From Sulfuricella sp035530375 (GTDB lineage Bacteria > Pseudomonadota > Gammaproteobacteria > Burkholderiales > Sulfuricellaceae), in the NCBI GenBank assembly GCA_035530375.1, contig DATKUY010000021.1, forward strand, positions 8,922-72,921: a DNA stretch of 64,000 nucleotides, written 5' to 3'. Shown piece after piece: positions 26,120-34,472 of this stretch. Each line of letters starts with the position of its first letter. Within the stretch, counting starts at the first letter, position 1. The notes under the pieces were generated by a model. It worked only from the letters and a program-made list of their open reading frames with translations, was not told the DNA's origin and searched no databases. A program made the translations under genes and the position numbers.

Positions 26120-26382
26120 CTGTTTCCGAACTTTAACCCCTTGCGCGAAACGCTGGCGGCGCATGGGATTCGTGACAGTGTCACTCTGTGCGAGAGGCTG
26201 CCGAAAGAAACGGGAATGGGACTTTGCCGGGCGTCGAGTTTGGCCGCCCGCGAGAAGAATTGACCCTGCGTCTGGCCTATGTCGACCTCGACGGTGCCCG
26301 GACTCGGGTTGCAGCTCAACAGGTACAGCAGGGCCGGGAGATCGAACCGGCTCGTGCGGGAACGTGGCTGTTAACGCTTTAG
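26120..26382 (+). pseudogene. Remnant of a class I/II PLP-dependent aminotransferase, C-terminal part
   Basis: Two overlapping frames carry pieces of one aminotransferase C-terminus. From 26120 one frame reads FNPLRETLAAHGIRD and LCERLPKETGMGL. At about 26220-26226 the match shifts to another frame, LPGVEFGRPREELTLRLAYVDLDGA, seen as LPGVEFGRPREE and LTLRLAYVDLDGA. In family members these segments are continuous (LCERLLEETGVALLPG..., then LTLRLAYVDFDGA). A stop at 26117-26119 precedes the fragment and no upstream part remains. This is a decayed gene with a frameshift and N-terminal loss. The remainder of the 26040-26400 spacer shows no other feature. Confidence 0.75.
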
Positions 26383-26400
26383 CGTCTTTACAGCCACGGT

Positions 26401-27183
26401 CTATCGTGTGCGGTAAGCCCAGCCGAGCATGAAGAGGCCCGCCACGACCATCGGCAGGGAAAGCCACTGGCCCATGCTGACCCCCAGTGACATCAGGCCG
26501 AAGATGCCATTATCCGGGTGGCGGAAAAATTCGCCGATGAAGCGGAACGTGCCGTAGCCCACCAGAAACAGGCCGGAAACCGCGCCGCGCGGGCGCTGCT
26601 GCCGCGAGAACAGCCACAGTATGGCGAACAAGGTCAGGCCTTCAAGGCCGAACTCGTATAATTGCGACGGGTGGCGCGGCACTAAATCGTGTTGCGGAAA
26701 TACCATGCCCCAGGGCATGTCGGTCGGGCGCCCCCACAGTTCGCCGTTGATGAAGTTGCCGATGCGCCCGGCGCCCAAGCCGAGCGGCACCAGCGGGGCG
26801 ATGAAATCGGTGATGGCAAGCCATTTTATCCCGGTCTTTCTGGCGAACAGCCACATCGCCACCAGCACGCCGAGAAAGCCGCCGTGGAAGGACATGCCGC
26901 CTTTCCATACGGCGAATATCTCCAGCGGATGGGAGAAATAAAAGCCCGGTTCGTAGAACAGCACCTCGCCCAGCCTACCTCCCAGCACCACGCCCAGCAC
27001 GCCGTAAAACAGCAGATCGTCGAGATGCCCGGCATTCAGGTCCGACTTCGGCCCGTTCTTGATGCGCCGTCTGCCGAGCAGCAGAAACAGGCCGAAGGCG
27101 GTCAAATACATCAGGCCATACCAGTGAACGGCAAGCGGTCCGAGGTGGATGGCAACAGGGTCGAACTGAGGATGGATCAGCAT
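26401..27183 (-). CDS. lgt: prolipoprotein diacylglyceryl transferase Lgt
   Basis: Lgt attaches diacylglycerol to the lipobox cysteine of prolipoproteins in the inner membrane. The 260-residue protein has about seven transmembrane segments, the essential His-Gly-Gly region (MSFHGGFLGV, His100) and the signature GRIGNFINGELWGR at 139-152. Length and N-terminus (HPQFDPVAIHLGPLAVHWYG) fit the family. It would process the LptE and MliC-like lipoproteins in this window. Its 3' end faces the aminotransferase remnant. Confidence 0.97.
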   Translation of the reverse strand: MLIHPQFDPVAIHLGPLAVHWYGLMYLTAFGLFLLLGRRRIKNGPKSDLNAGHLDDLLFYGVLGVVLGGRLGEVLFYEPGFYFSHPLEIFAVWKGGMSFHGGFLGVLVAMWLFARKTGIKWLAITDFIAPLVPLGLGAGRIGNFINGELWGRPTDMPWGMVFPQHDLVPRHPSQLYEFGLEGLTLFAILWLFSRQQRPRGAVSGLFLVGYGTFRFIGEFFRHPDNGIFGLMSLGVSMGQWLSLPMVVAGLFMLGWAYRTR

Positions 27184-27255
27184 TGAGGCGGGAAGAATTT
27201 CGGTTAAAATGCGGATTATACGTTAATCTGTAATCTATTCAGGCAACCCTTTTTC

Positions 27256-27331
27256 ACCGCAAAGGACGCGAGGGCGCGCAAAGGGAAACAGGCATTGGCA
27301 GTACCTTGCGTTCCTTCGCGTCCCTTGCGGT
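27256..27331. repeat. Family B-related palindromic repeat upstream of ilvD
   Basis: Imperfect inverted repeat with arms starting ACCGCAAAGGACGCGAGG and ending TCGCGTCCCTTGCGGT, around a loop with GGAAACAGGC. It lies in the 231-base lgt-ilvD divergent spacer, which holds no gene. The arms resemble the CCGCAGAGG repeats at 15322 and 40661. Confidence 0.7.
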
Positions 27332-27414
27332 AATGTTGTTTAAAAACATTATGGATGCGCCATGCAGAAAAGCACTATAACTTTCTGTTTTACCCGTTTT
27401 TGCAAGGATTGAAT

Positions 27415-29268
27415 ATGCCCGCCTACCGTTCCAAGACTTCCACCCACGGCCGCAACATGGCCGGAGCTCGCGCCCTGTGGCGCGCCACCGGCATGACCGA
27501 CGGCGACTTCGGCAAGCCGATCATCGCCATCGCCAATTCGTTCACCCAGTTCGTGCCGGGCCACGTCCACCTCAAGGACATGGGGCAACTGGTGGCGCGC
27601 GAGATCGAAGCGGCTGGCGGCGTAGCCAAGGAATTCAACACCATCGCCATCGACGACGGCATCGCCATGGGCCACAGCGGTATGCTGTATTCCCTGCCGT
27701 CGCGCGATCTGATCGCCGACAGCGTCGAATACATGGTCAATGCGCACTGCGCCGACGCACTGGTGTGCATTTCCAACTGCGACAAGATCACTCCCGGCAT
27801 GCTGATGGCGTCGCTGCGCCTCAACATCCCGACCATTTTCGTTTCCGGCGGGCCGATGGAAGCGGGCAAGGCGGTGATTCAGGGCAACACGCTCCACCTC
27901 GATCTGGTGGATGCGATGGTGGCGGCGGTAGACCCGCATTACACCGACGCCGAAACCCTGACCATGGAGCGCTCCGCCTGCCCCACCTGCGGTTCCTGTT
28001 CCGGCATGTTCACCGCCAACTCGATGAACTGCCTGACCGAGGCGCTCGGTCTGGCGCTGCCCGGCAACGGTTCGCTGCTGGCCACCCATGCCGACCGCAA
28101 GGAACTGTTCCTCGAAGCCGGACGCAAGATCGTGGAGATCGCCAAGCGCCATTACGAGCGGGACGACGCCTCGGTGCTGCCGCGCAGCATCGCCACTTTC
28201 GAGGCCTTCGAAAATGCCATCACGCTCGACATCGCCATGGGCGGCTCCACCAATACCGTACTCCATCTCCTCGCCGTGGCGCATGAAGGCGAAGTCGCCT
28301 TCACCATGAAGGACATCGACCGCCTCTCGCGCAAGGTGCCGCATTTGTGCAAGGTGGCGCCCTCGATCCAGACTTACCATATGGAAGACGTGCACCGCGC
28401 CGGCGGCATCATGGGCATACTCGGCGAGATCGACCGCGCCGGGCTGCTGCACCGCGACTTGCCGACGGTGCACAGCACCAGCATGGGCGCCGCGCTGGAA
28501 CAGTGGGACGTGATGCGCACCGCTGACGACAAGGTGAAAACCTTTTACCGCGCCGCGCCCGGCGGCGTGCCGAGCCAGACCGCTTTCAGCCAGGACAAGC
28601 GTTATCCCGATCTGGACGCCGACCGCAGCCACGGCTGCATCCGCGACAAGGCCCACGCCTACTCGCAGGACGGCGGACTGGCCGTGCTTTACGGCAACAT
28701 TGCCGAGGACGGCTGCATCGTCAAGACCGCCGGGGTGGATGAAAGCATCCTCAAATTCACCGGCCGGGCGCGCGTGTTCGAAAGCCAGGAAGATTCCGTG
28801 GCGGCGATCCTGGCTGACCGGATCGTCGCCGGCGATGTGGTGGTGATCCGCTACGAAGGGCCGCGCGGCGGGCCGGGAATGCAGGAGATGCTTTATCCCA
28901 CCAGCTATCTAAAGTCCAAGGGGCTGGGCAAGCAGTGCGCGCTGCTCACCGACGGCCGCTTCTCCGGCGGCACCTCGGGCCTGAGCATCGGCCACGTTTC
29001 GCCGGAGGCGGAAGAAGGCGGCGCCATCGGCCTGATCGAGGAAGGCGACAGCATCGAGATCGACATTCCGGGCCGCACCATCAACCTCATGATTGCCACC
29101 GCCGAGCTGGCCAAACGCCGTCAGGCGATGGAAACCAAAGGCGCCAAGGCATGGCAGCCGGCAAGCCGCGTCCGCCCTATTTCATCGGCATTGCGCGCCT
29201 ATGCCGCGATGACCACCTCGGCATCCAGAGGCGCCGTGCGCGACGTCAGCCAAGTAGAACGGCGCTAA
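27415..29268 (+). CDS. ilvD: dihydroxy-acid dehydratase
   Basis: IlvD dehydrates 2,3-dihydroxy acids in valine, isoleucine and pantothenate synthesis, using an iron-sulfur cluster and Mg2+. The 617-residue length matches E. coli (616). Cluster and active-site segments are visible: ISNCDKITPGMLMASLRLN (as SNCDKITPGM), CPTCGSCSGMFTANSMNC (as CPTCGSCSGMFTA), and late SGGTSGLSIGHVSPEA. ATG 27415 has AAGGA upstream. An ATPase of the GspE/PilB type begins three bases after the stop, so the two are probably co-transcribed. Confidence 0.98.
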   Translation: MPAYRSKTSTHGRNMAGARALWRATGMTDGDFGKPIIAIANSFTQFVPGHVHLKDMGQLVAREIEAAGGVAKEFNTIAIDDGIAMGHSGMLYSLPSRDLIADSVEYMVNAHCADALVCISNCDKITPGMLMASLRLNIPTIFVSGGPMEAGKAVIQGNTLHLDLVDAMVAAVDPHYTDAETLTMERSACPTCGSCSGMFTANSMNCLTEALGLALPGNGSLLATHADRKELFLEAGRKIVEIAKRHYERDDASVLPRSIATFEAFENAITLDIAMGGSTNTVLHLLAVAHEGEVAFTMKDIDRLSRKVPHLCKVAPSIQTYHMEDVHRAGGIMGILGEIDRAGLLHRDLPTVHSTSMGAALEQWDVMRTADDKVKTFYRAAPGGVPSQTAFSQDKRYPDLDADRSHGCIRDKAHAYSQDGGLAVLYGNIAEDGCIVKTAGVDESILKFTGRARVFESQEDSVAAILADRIVAGDVVVIRYEGPRGGPGMQEMLYPTSYLKSKGLGKQCALLTDGRFSGGTSGLSIGHVSPEAEEGGAIGLIEEGDSIEIDIPGRTINLMIATAELAKRRQAMETKGAKAWQPASRVRPISSALRAYAAMTTSASRGAVRDVSQVERR

Positions 29269-29271
29269 AAA

Positions 29272-31056
29272 ATGGTCCACAAAGGCGCGGCCAAGTCGAC
29301 CGACCACAAGCTGTCGTTGCGTGAGCTGCTCGATGCCCTGGTCGCCGACGGCCTGGTAGAGAAGGCGGACGCGGAGAATCTGCTGCTGCCGGCGCGCAGC
29401 GCTCGCAGCGATGTTCATCCCTTGGTGCAGATCGCCGAGCAGAAATGGCAATCGGCCAAGCCGCCGCACAAGCTGCTCAATCTCGAAACCCTGACCGAGT
29501 GGATGGCGCGATGGGTCGGCCTGCCCTACTACCATATCGACCCGCTGAAGATTAACGTTACCGCCATCACCAACACCATGTCGGACGCTTATGCGGCGCG
29601 CTTTCGCATCCTGCCGGTGGAGGTGAATGCGCGCGAGGTGGTGGTGGCTACCGCCGAACCTTTTCTCACCGAGTGGGAGAAGGAACTGGCCCCGATCCTG
29701 CGCCTCGACATCAGACGCGTGGTGGCCAATCCGCTGGATATCCAGCGCTACCTTGCGGAATTCTACAGCCTGGCGCGATCGGTCAAGCGGGCCGCCCAAT
29801 CGCAGAGTTCCTCCTTCGCTGGCGGCCTTTCCAACTTCGAGCAGCTGGTGGACATGGGTCGTGCGGGCAATCTCGACGCCAACGACCAGCATGTGGTCCA
29901 CATCGTCGACTGGCTGCTGCAGTACGCCTTCGACCAGCGCGCCTCGGACATCCATCTCGAACCGCGGCGCGAGCACGGCGATGTGCGCTTTCGCATCGAC
30001 GGCGTGATGCACCACGTCTACCAGATTCCGATCGCGGTGATGGGCGCGGTGACCAGCCGCCTCAAAGGCCTCGGCCGGATGGATATCGTCGAGAAGCGCC
30101 GCCCGCTGGATGGCCGGATCAAGACCCGTTCGCCGGACGGCGACGAGATCGAACTGCGCCTGTCCACCATGCCCACCGCCTTCGGCGAGAAGATGGTGAT
30201 GCGCATCTTCAACCCGGACGTGATCGTGCAGGGCTTCAAGGAGATGGGTTTCTCCGACGAGGACGTGGCGCACTGGAACCAGATGACCGGCCAGCCCAAC
30301 GGCATCATCCTGGTCACCGGCCCGACCGGCTCGGGCAAGACCACCACGCTGTATTCCGCCCTGCGCCAGCTGGCGGTGCCGGAAGTAAACGTCTGCACCA
30401 TCGAAGACCCGATCGAGATGATCTCGCCCCAGTTCAACCAGATGCAGGTGCAGCACAACATCGGCCTGGATTTTGCGAGCGGCGTGCGCACCCTGATGCG
30501 CCAGGATCCGGACATCATCATGGTGGGCGAAATCCGCGACCTGGAAACCGCGGAAATGGCGATCCAGGCGGCGTTGACCGGCCATCTGGTGCTGTCCACC
30601 CTGCACACCAACGACGCGCCCTCGGCGATTTCCCGCCTGCTCGACCTGGGCGTGCCGCCCTACCTGATCAATGCCACCCTGCTCGGGGTGATGGCGCAAC
30701 GCCTGGTGCGCACCCTGTGCCCGCACTGCAAGGAGCGCGAGGCGCTCGACGGCGAGGCCTGGGAGGCGCTGGTCAAGCCGTGGAAGGCCGCCGCCCCGGC
30801 GATTGCGAGTGCGCCGAAGGGCTGCCTGGAATGCCGCATGACCGGCTATCTCGGCCGCATCGGTCTGTACGAAATGCTGGTGATGTCGCCGGGTTTGCGC
30901 AAGCTGATCAAGCCGGCCTGTGATGTGGCAGCCCTGCGCGAACAGGCCCACAAGGAGGGCATGAAGCCCCTGCGCATCAGCGGCGCGCAGAAGGTTGCCG
31001 CCGGCCTGACCACAATCGAGGAAGTCCTGAAGGTCGCCCCGCCGCCCGGCAGCTAA
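29272..31056 (+). CDS. GspE/PilB-type secretion ATPase, solitary
   Basis: A 594-residue assembly ATPase of the type II secretion/type IV pilus family. It contains an N-terminal GspE_N/MshEN-like region (about 20-170), the arginine-finger region (ASDIHLEP, RRPLDGRI), Walker A GPTGSGKTTT near residue 350, Walker B region DPDIIMVGEIRD, and a four-Cys zinc motif (CPHC near 482, CLEC near 519). Its active motifs are intact. No secretion or pilus partner genes lie in the window; instead it directly follows ilvD (3 bases). It may power a pilus or secreton encoded elsewhere. Confidence 0.9.
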   Translation: MVHKGAAKSTDHKLSLRELLDALVADGLVEKADAENLLLPARSARSDVHPLVQIAEQKWQSAKPPHKLLNLETLTEWMARWVGLPYYHIDPLKINVTAITNTMSDAYAARFRILPVEVNAREVVVATAEPFLTEWEKELAPILRLDIRRVVANPLDIQRYLAEFYSLARSVKRAAQSQSSSFAGGLSNFEQLVDMGRAGNLDANDQHVVHIVDWLLQYAFDQRASDIHLEPRREHGDVRFRIDGVMHHVYQIPIAVMGAVTSRLKGLGRMDIVEKRRPLDGRIKTRSPDGDEIELRLSTMPTAFGEKMVMRIFNPDVIVQGFKEMGFSDEDVAHWNQMTGQPNGIILVTGPTGSGKTTTLYSALRQLAVPEVNVCTIEDPIEMISPQFNQMQVQHNIGLDFASGVRTLMRQDPDIIMVGEIRDLETAEMAIQAALTGHLVLSTLHTNDAPSAISRLLDLGVPPYLINATLLGVMAQRLVRTLCPHCKEREALDGEAWEALVKPWKAAAPAIASAPKGCLECRMTGYLGRIGLYEMLVMSPGLRKLIKPACDVAALREQAHKEGMKPLRISGAQKVAAGLTTIEEVLKVAPPPGS

Positions 31057-31115
31057 AGCCGACAAAAACACTCGGGTTTTGTGGTATCCTGAAATCCTGT
31101 TTTCAGGAGAGCGCC

Positions 31116-33173
31116 ATGCCCAACCATCTGGCTTCAGAATCCAGCCCCTACCTGCAGCAGCACGCCGACAACCCGGTGGACTGGCACCCTTGGTGCGAGC
31201 AATCGCTCGCGCTCGCGCGCGAGCAGAACAAGCCCATCCTGCTATCCATCGGTTATTCCACCTGCCACTGGTGCCACGTCATGGCGCACGAATCGTTCGA
31301 GGACGAAGCCACCGCCATGCTGATGAACCGCAATTTCGTCTGCATCAAAGTGGATCGGGAAGAGCGGCCGGATCTCGACCAGATATACCAGAATGCCCAC
31401 CATCTGCTTACCGGCCGCAACGGCGGCTGGCCGTTGACCTTGTTCCTGACCCCGGACCAGACGCCGTTCTTCGGGGGCACTTATTTCCCTCCGCAAGCGC
31501 GCTACAATCTGCCGGGGTTCGGGGATTTGCTGCTGCGGGTGGCGCAAGCCTATCAGGATCGCCGGCAGGATATCGACCTGCAAAATGCCTCGTTGCGCCA
31601 GAGCCTGGCGTCGACATCGCCCATGCCGACGGAAGGCGCCGAACCTGGCCCGGCGCCTTTGGCGGACGCGCTGTTCCAGCTCGGGCAAAGCTTCGATCCG
31701 GAGCATGGCGGCTTCGGCGGCGCACCCAAATTTCCCCGGCCAGGCGATATCGCCTTCTGCCTCCGCCGTTACGCCGCCGAAGGAAACGGGCAGGCGCGCG
31801 ATATGGCGATCCACACATTGAAGAAAATCGCCGACGGCGGAATTTATGACCAGCTCGGCGGCGGCTTCTGCCGCTACAGCGTGGACGAACGCTGGCTGAT
31901 CCCGCATTTCGAGAAAATGCTCTATGACAACGGCCCATTGCTTGGGCTCTATGCCGAGGCCTGGTGCTGTAGCGGTGACGAGCGCTTCCGTGAGGTGGCG
32001 GAGGAAACCGTTGCATGGCTGGCGCGTGAAATGCGCTCGCCGACGGGCGGCTTTTACTCCGCGCTGGACGCCGACTCCGAACATGAAGAGGGTAAATTCT
32101 ACGTCTGGACGCCGCCGCAGGTTTCCGTTGCGCTCGCCGCCGACGAATACGCCGTACTGGCCCGGCACTATGGCCTGGATGGGTCCGCCAACTTCGAAGG
32201 GCGATACTGGCAATTCCATGTTGCCCAACCACTCGACCGAATTGCGCAGGATCTGGGCATAGGGCTGGCGGAGACGCACAGTCTGCTCGGCAGCGCGCGC
32301 GCCAAACTGATGGCTCAGCGTGGGCTGCGTGTACGGCCAGGCCGGGACGAAAAAATACTGGCCAGCTGGAACGCATTGATGATCAAGGGCCTGGCCCAGG
32401 CCGGTAGCGCCTTCGGACGGGATGACTGGATCGTCCTGGCCCGACAGGCGACGGACTTCATTCGTGCCGAACTGTGGCGGAACGGACGCTTGCTGGCTTC
32501 GTGGAAGGACGGGAAAGCTCATCTCGGCGCCTATCTCGACGATTACGCCTTCCTGCTCGATGCCTTGATCGCACTGATGCAAACCCGTTTTCGCGCCACC
32601 GATCTGGCATTCGCGCGCGACCTGGCGGAATCCCTGCTGGCGCAGTTCGAGGATCGCGACCGTGGCGGCTTCTTTTTCACCGCGCACGACCATGAAACCC
32701 TGATTCATCGACAGAAATCGGGTTCCGACAACGCCACGCCCTCGGGCAACGCGGTGGCGGCGTTCGCCTTGCAGCGGCTGGGACACCTGCTGGGCGAGCC
32801 ACGTTATCTGACGGCCGCCGAACGGGCGCTCAAGCTTTTTTACCCGCACATCGCCGCCCAGCCAACGGGTTTCATTGCCTTTATTTCCGTGTTGGAGGAA
32901 TATCTGGAACCGCCGCAGATCGTCATCCTGCGCGGCCCGGAACGGCCGGTCATGTCCTGGCAGCAGGAACTGGCTAGTGAATTCAAGCCGGCGACAATGA
33001 CGCTGGCGCTGCCGAACGAGTTGGGGAAATTGCCCGGCCGTCTTGACAAGCCGTCCTCGCCCGCTGTCAACGCCTGGGTGTGCCAGGGCGTTACTTGCTT
33101 ACCCGCAATCGATGATATCGGTGCATTGCGGCAGATTTTCGCATCGGGCAACAAGGCCCCAAAGCTCATGTAA
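31116..33173 (+). CDS. thioredoxin-fold DUF255 protein (YyaL/SSP411 family)
   Basis: A 685-residue protein of the YyaL/spermatogenesis-associated protein 20 family. The N-terminal thioredoxin-like domain begins NHLASESSPYLQQHADNPVDW (as SSPYLQQHADNPVDW) and has the CHWCHVM motif at about residues 49-55; the rest is an alpha/alpha barrel with HFEKMLYDNG and LDADSEHEEGKFYVW. Function is unproven; a role as a redox or sugar-processing enzyme has been suggested. It has a good CAGGAGAG ribosome-binding site. Confidence 0.92.
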   Translation: MPNHLASESSPYLQQHADNPVDWHPWCEQSLALAREQNKPILLSIGYSTCHWCHVMAHESFEDEATAMLMNRNFVCIKVDREERPDLDQIYQNAHHLLTGRNGGWPLTLFLTPDQTPFFGGTYFPPQARYNLPGFGDLLLRVAQAYQDRRQDIDLQNASLRQSLASTSPMPTEGAEPGPAPLADALFQLGQSFDPEHGGFGGAPKFPRPGDIAFCLRRYAAEGNGQARDMAIHTLKKIADGGIYDQLGGGFCRYSVDERWLIPHFEKMLYDNGPLLGLYAEAWCCSGDERFREVAEETVAWLAREMRSPTGGFYSALDADSEHEEGKFYVWTPPQVSVALAADEYAVLARHYGLDGSANFEGRYWQFHVAQPLDRIAQDLGIGLAETHSLLGSARAKLMAQRGLRVRPGRDEKILASWNALMIKGLAQAGSAFGRDDWIVLARQATDFIRAELWRNGRLLASWKDGKAHLGAYLDDYAFLLDALIALMQTRFRATDLAFARDLAESLLAQFEDRDRGGFFFTAHDHETLIHRQKSGSDNATPSGNAVAAFALQRLGHLLGEPRYLTAAERALKLFYPHIAAQPTGFIAFISVLEEYLEPPQIVILRGPERPVMSWQQELASEFKPATMTLALPNELGKLPGRLDKPSSPAVNAWVCQGVTCLPAIDDIGALRQIFASGNKAPKLM

Positions 33174-33225
33174 AGATCGCATTACGCTAAGGAATGCCGA
33201 CTTTATAAAGTTTGTTAAAGATCAT

Positions 33226-33253
33226 TTGCAAAAATTTAAAAGTTGGATAAGAT
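33226..33253 (+). promoter_or_regulatory. Candidate promoter of the cytochrome c gene
   Basis: TTGCAA (33226-33231) and TAAGAT (33248-33253) with a 16-base AT-rich spacer, 42 bases upstream of the cytochrome c start. The surroundings are much more AT-rich than the rest of the window, as expected for a strong promoter. Confidence 0.45.
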
Positions 33254-33294
33254 GGCGGTTCCCTATTTTTCTCAAATTAAACAAGGAGCATTAA

Positions 33295-33633
33295 ATGAAA
33301 GTCGTTCTGGGTATTGCCGCTGCTGCGGCCCTGCTGGTTGCTGGACAATCCATGGCCGCCAACGCGCCTGCACCGAAAGAGGCAGCGACTTGCCTGGCTT
33401 GCCACGATGTCGATGTCAAGAAAATCGGCCCGGCTTACAAGGATGTGGCCAAGAAATTTGCCGGCGACAAGGGCGCCGAAGCCAAGCTGGTCGAGCAAGT
33501 CCTCAAGGGAACCGGTCCTAACGGCGTGGGTTGGATGAAAGAAGGCAAGGCCAGCATGCCCTTCATGCCGGCTAACGCAGTCAAGCCTGAAGATGCCAAA
33601 AAAATCGTCGAGTGGATTCTCAAATTGAAGTAA
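33295..33633 (+). CDS. small periplasmic c-type cytochrome (class I)
   Basis: A 112-residue monohaem cytochrome c of the c551/c552 type. A signal peptide (about 1-22, AGQSMAAN) exports it to the periplasm; the haem motif CLACH is at 33-37, and Met88 or Met91 (SMPFMPAN) is the likely sixth ligand. Its size and Lys content fit a soluble electron carrier. AAGGAG precedes the start. It is followed by a strong terminator and then a 277-bp repeat element before the HiPIP gene, so the two electron carriers are neighbours but separately terminated. Confidence 0.95.
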   Translation: MKVVLGIAAAAALLVAGQSMAANAPAPKEAATCLACHDVDVKKIGPAYKDVAKKFAGDKGAEAKLVEQVLKGTGPNGVGWMKEGKASMPFMPANAVKPEDAKKIVEWILKLK

Positions 33634-33650
33634 TTTGGTTTTGCCACGAA

Positions 33651-33678
33651 AAAAGCCGGCCATTGGCCGGCTTTTTTT
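33651..33678 (+). terminator. Rho-independent terminator of the cytochrome c gene
   Basis: Stem GCCGGCC/GGCCGGC with a tight loop, preceded by an A-run and followed by TTTTTTT. It starts about 20 bases after the stop codon. Confidence 0.9.
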
Positions 33679-33734
33679 ATTTTACACAAGAGTTTACAAG
33701 CGCATCGAAACTTGCCAAGATATCCGAACCGGCT

Positions 33735-34011
33735 AGAGCCTATTTCAGTCGGTTTCATACTCCGCGCCGTTGCATCGTGGGGCGCAGTGCTAGACGCGAG
33801 ACGCGCCGCTTGGTTATTCCAAGCAAGTGGATCGCAACAACGCAATGTGCCCCACGATGCAACGGCCCTCCGGGTTGTGGTCAGAAAGCGTGTCTGCGTT
33901 GTTGCAAGGCTTGCCAAGGGAACAAGGGAACACCATTAGCTGCGCCTTGCGCCTAACAGCCATCGTTTTCTGGCCGCAACGCGGAGTATGAAACCGACTG
34001 AAATAGGCTCT
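33735..34011. mobile_element. 277-bp element with 32-bp perfect terminal inverted repeats (MITE-like)
   Basis: The outer arms at 33735-33766 and 33980-34011 are perfect inverted copies of 32 bases (AGAGCCTATTTCAGTCGG... and its complement). Inside are nested palindromes: a perfect 17-bp pair at 33767-33783/33849-33865 (CCGTTGCATCGTGGGGC type), an 11-bp pair GCAACAACGCA at 33834-33844 with 33895-33905, and an imperfect pair at about 33873-33889/33964-33980. No transposase frame is present, and no clear target-site duplication was found, so it is a non-autonomous or structural repeat. It lies between cytochrome c and HiPIP. Confidence 0.75.
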
Positions 34012-34051
34012 TAATCCGGATTTTCAGCCAAAATGAAAAAGGGAGACGATA

Positions 34052-34348
34052 ATGGAAGACCAGTTCAAGCCAGCCCGCCGCCAATTCCTCAAAACCGGGG
34101 GCGCCGCAATCGCCATGATCCCGGTAGTGGCCCTTGCCGGCAACGCGTTCGCCGCCACCAATGCAGGAATGCGGACTTCGATGAAGTATCAGGACACGCC
34201 GCTTGGCGACAAGGACTGTTCCAACTGTGTGCAGTTCGTTCCAGGCAAGACGCCGAAGGATCTGGGGGGGTGCAAGCTTTTCCTCGGCGACACGGAAATT
34301 TCGCCTAAGGGCTACTGTGCCGCTTGGGTCGCCGCGCCGAAGAAATAA
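34052..34348 (+). CDS. high-potential iron-sulfur protein (HiPIP)
   Basis: HiPIPs are periplasmic one-electron carriers with a [4Fe-4S] cluster working at high potential. The 98-residue precursor has a twin-arginine signal (RRQFLK at 9-14, cleavage near AFA), and the four cluster cysteines Cys56, Cys59, Cys74 and Cys89 in the C-x2-C-x14-C-x14-C arrangement usual for the family. GGGAGACGATA precedes the start. A strong terminator follows. With the adjacent cytochrome c it suggests a periplasmic electron-transfer chain, for example to a terminal oxidase or from sulfur/iron oxidation (inference). Confidence 0.95.
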   Translation: MEDQFKPARRQFLKTGGAAIAMIPVVALAGNAFAATNAGMRTSMKYQDTPLGDKDCSNCVQFVPGKTPKDLGGCKLFLGDTEISPKGYCAAWVAAPKK

Positions 34349-34363
34349 CCTTCCTTCATATCA

Positions 34364-34395
34364 GGCAAAAAGGCGCCGGCGGGCGCCTTTTTGCC
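34364..34395 (+). terminator. Rho-independent terminator of the HiPIP gene
   Basis: A perfect 14-bp stem GGCAAAAAGGCGCC/GGCGCCTTTTTGCC with loop GGCG. Being symmetric in A- and T-runs, it can also act for the convergent transporter genes. Confidence 0.9.
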
Positions 34396-34472
34396 ATTTG
34401 AGCGTTCTGGACGGATTGTCCGGCTTGCCCTCATAAAGGCCGAATCAATCACGGAATTCATGGGGCTTCTGT

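Noticed and set aside
27349..28656. A 435-codon frame opposite ilvD
   Set aside because: ilvD is unambiguous; no ribosome-binding site or family for the antisense frame.
29182..31071. A 629-codon frame opposite the GspE/PilB-type ATPase
   Set aside because: The ATPase on the plus strand has all its motifs; the antisense product is His/Arg-rich shadow sequence.
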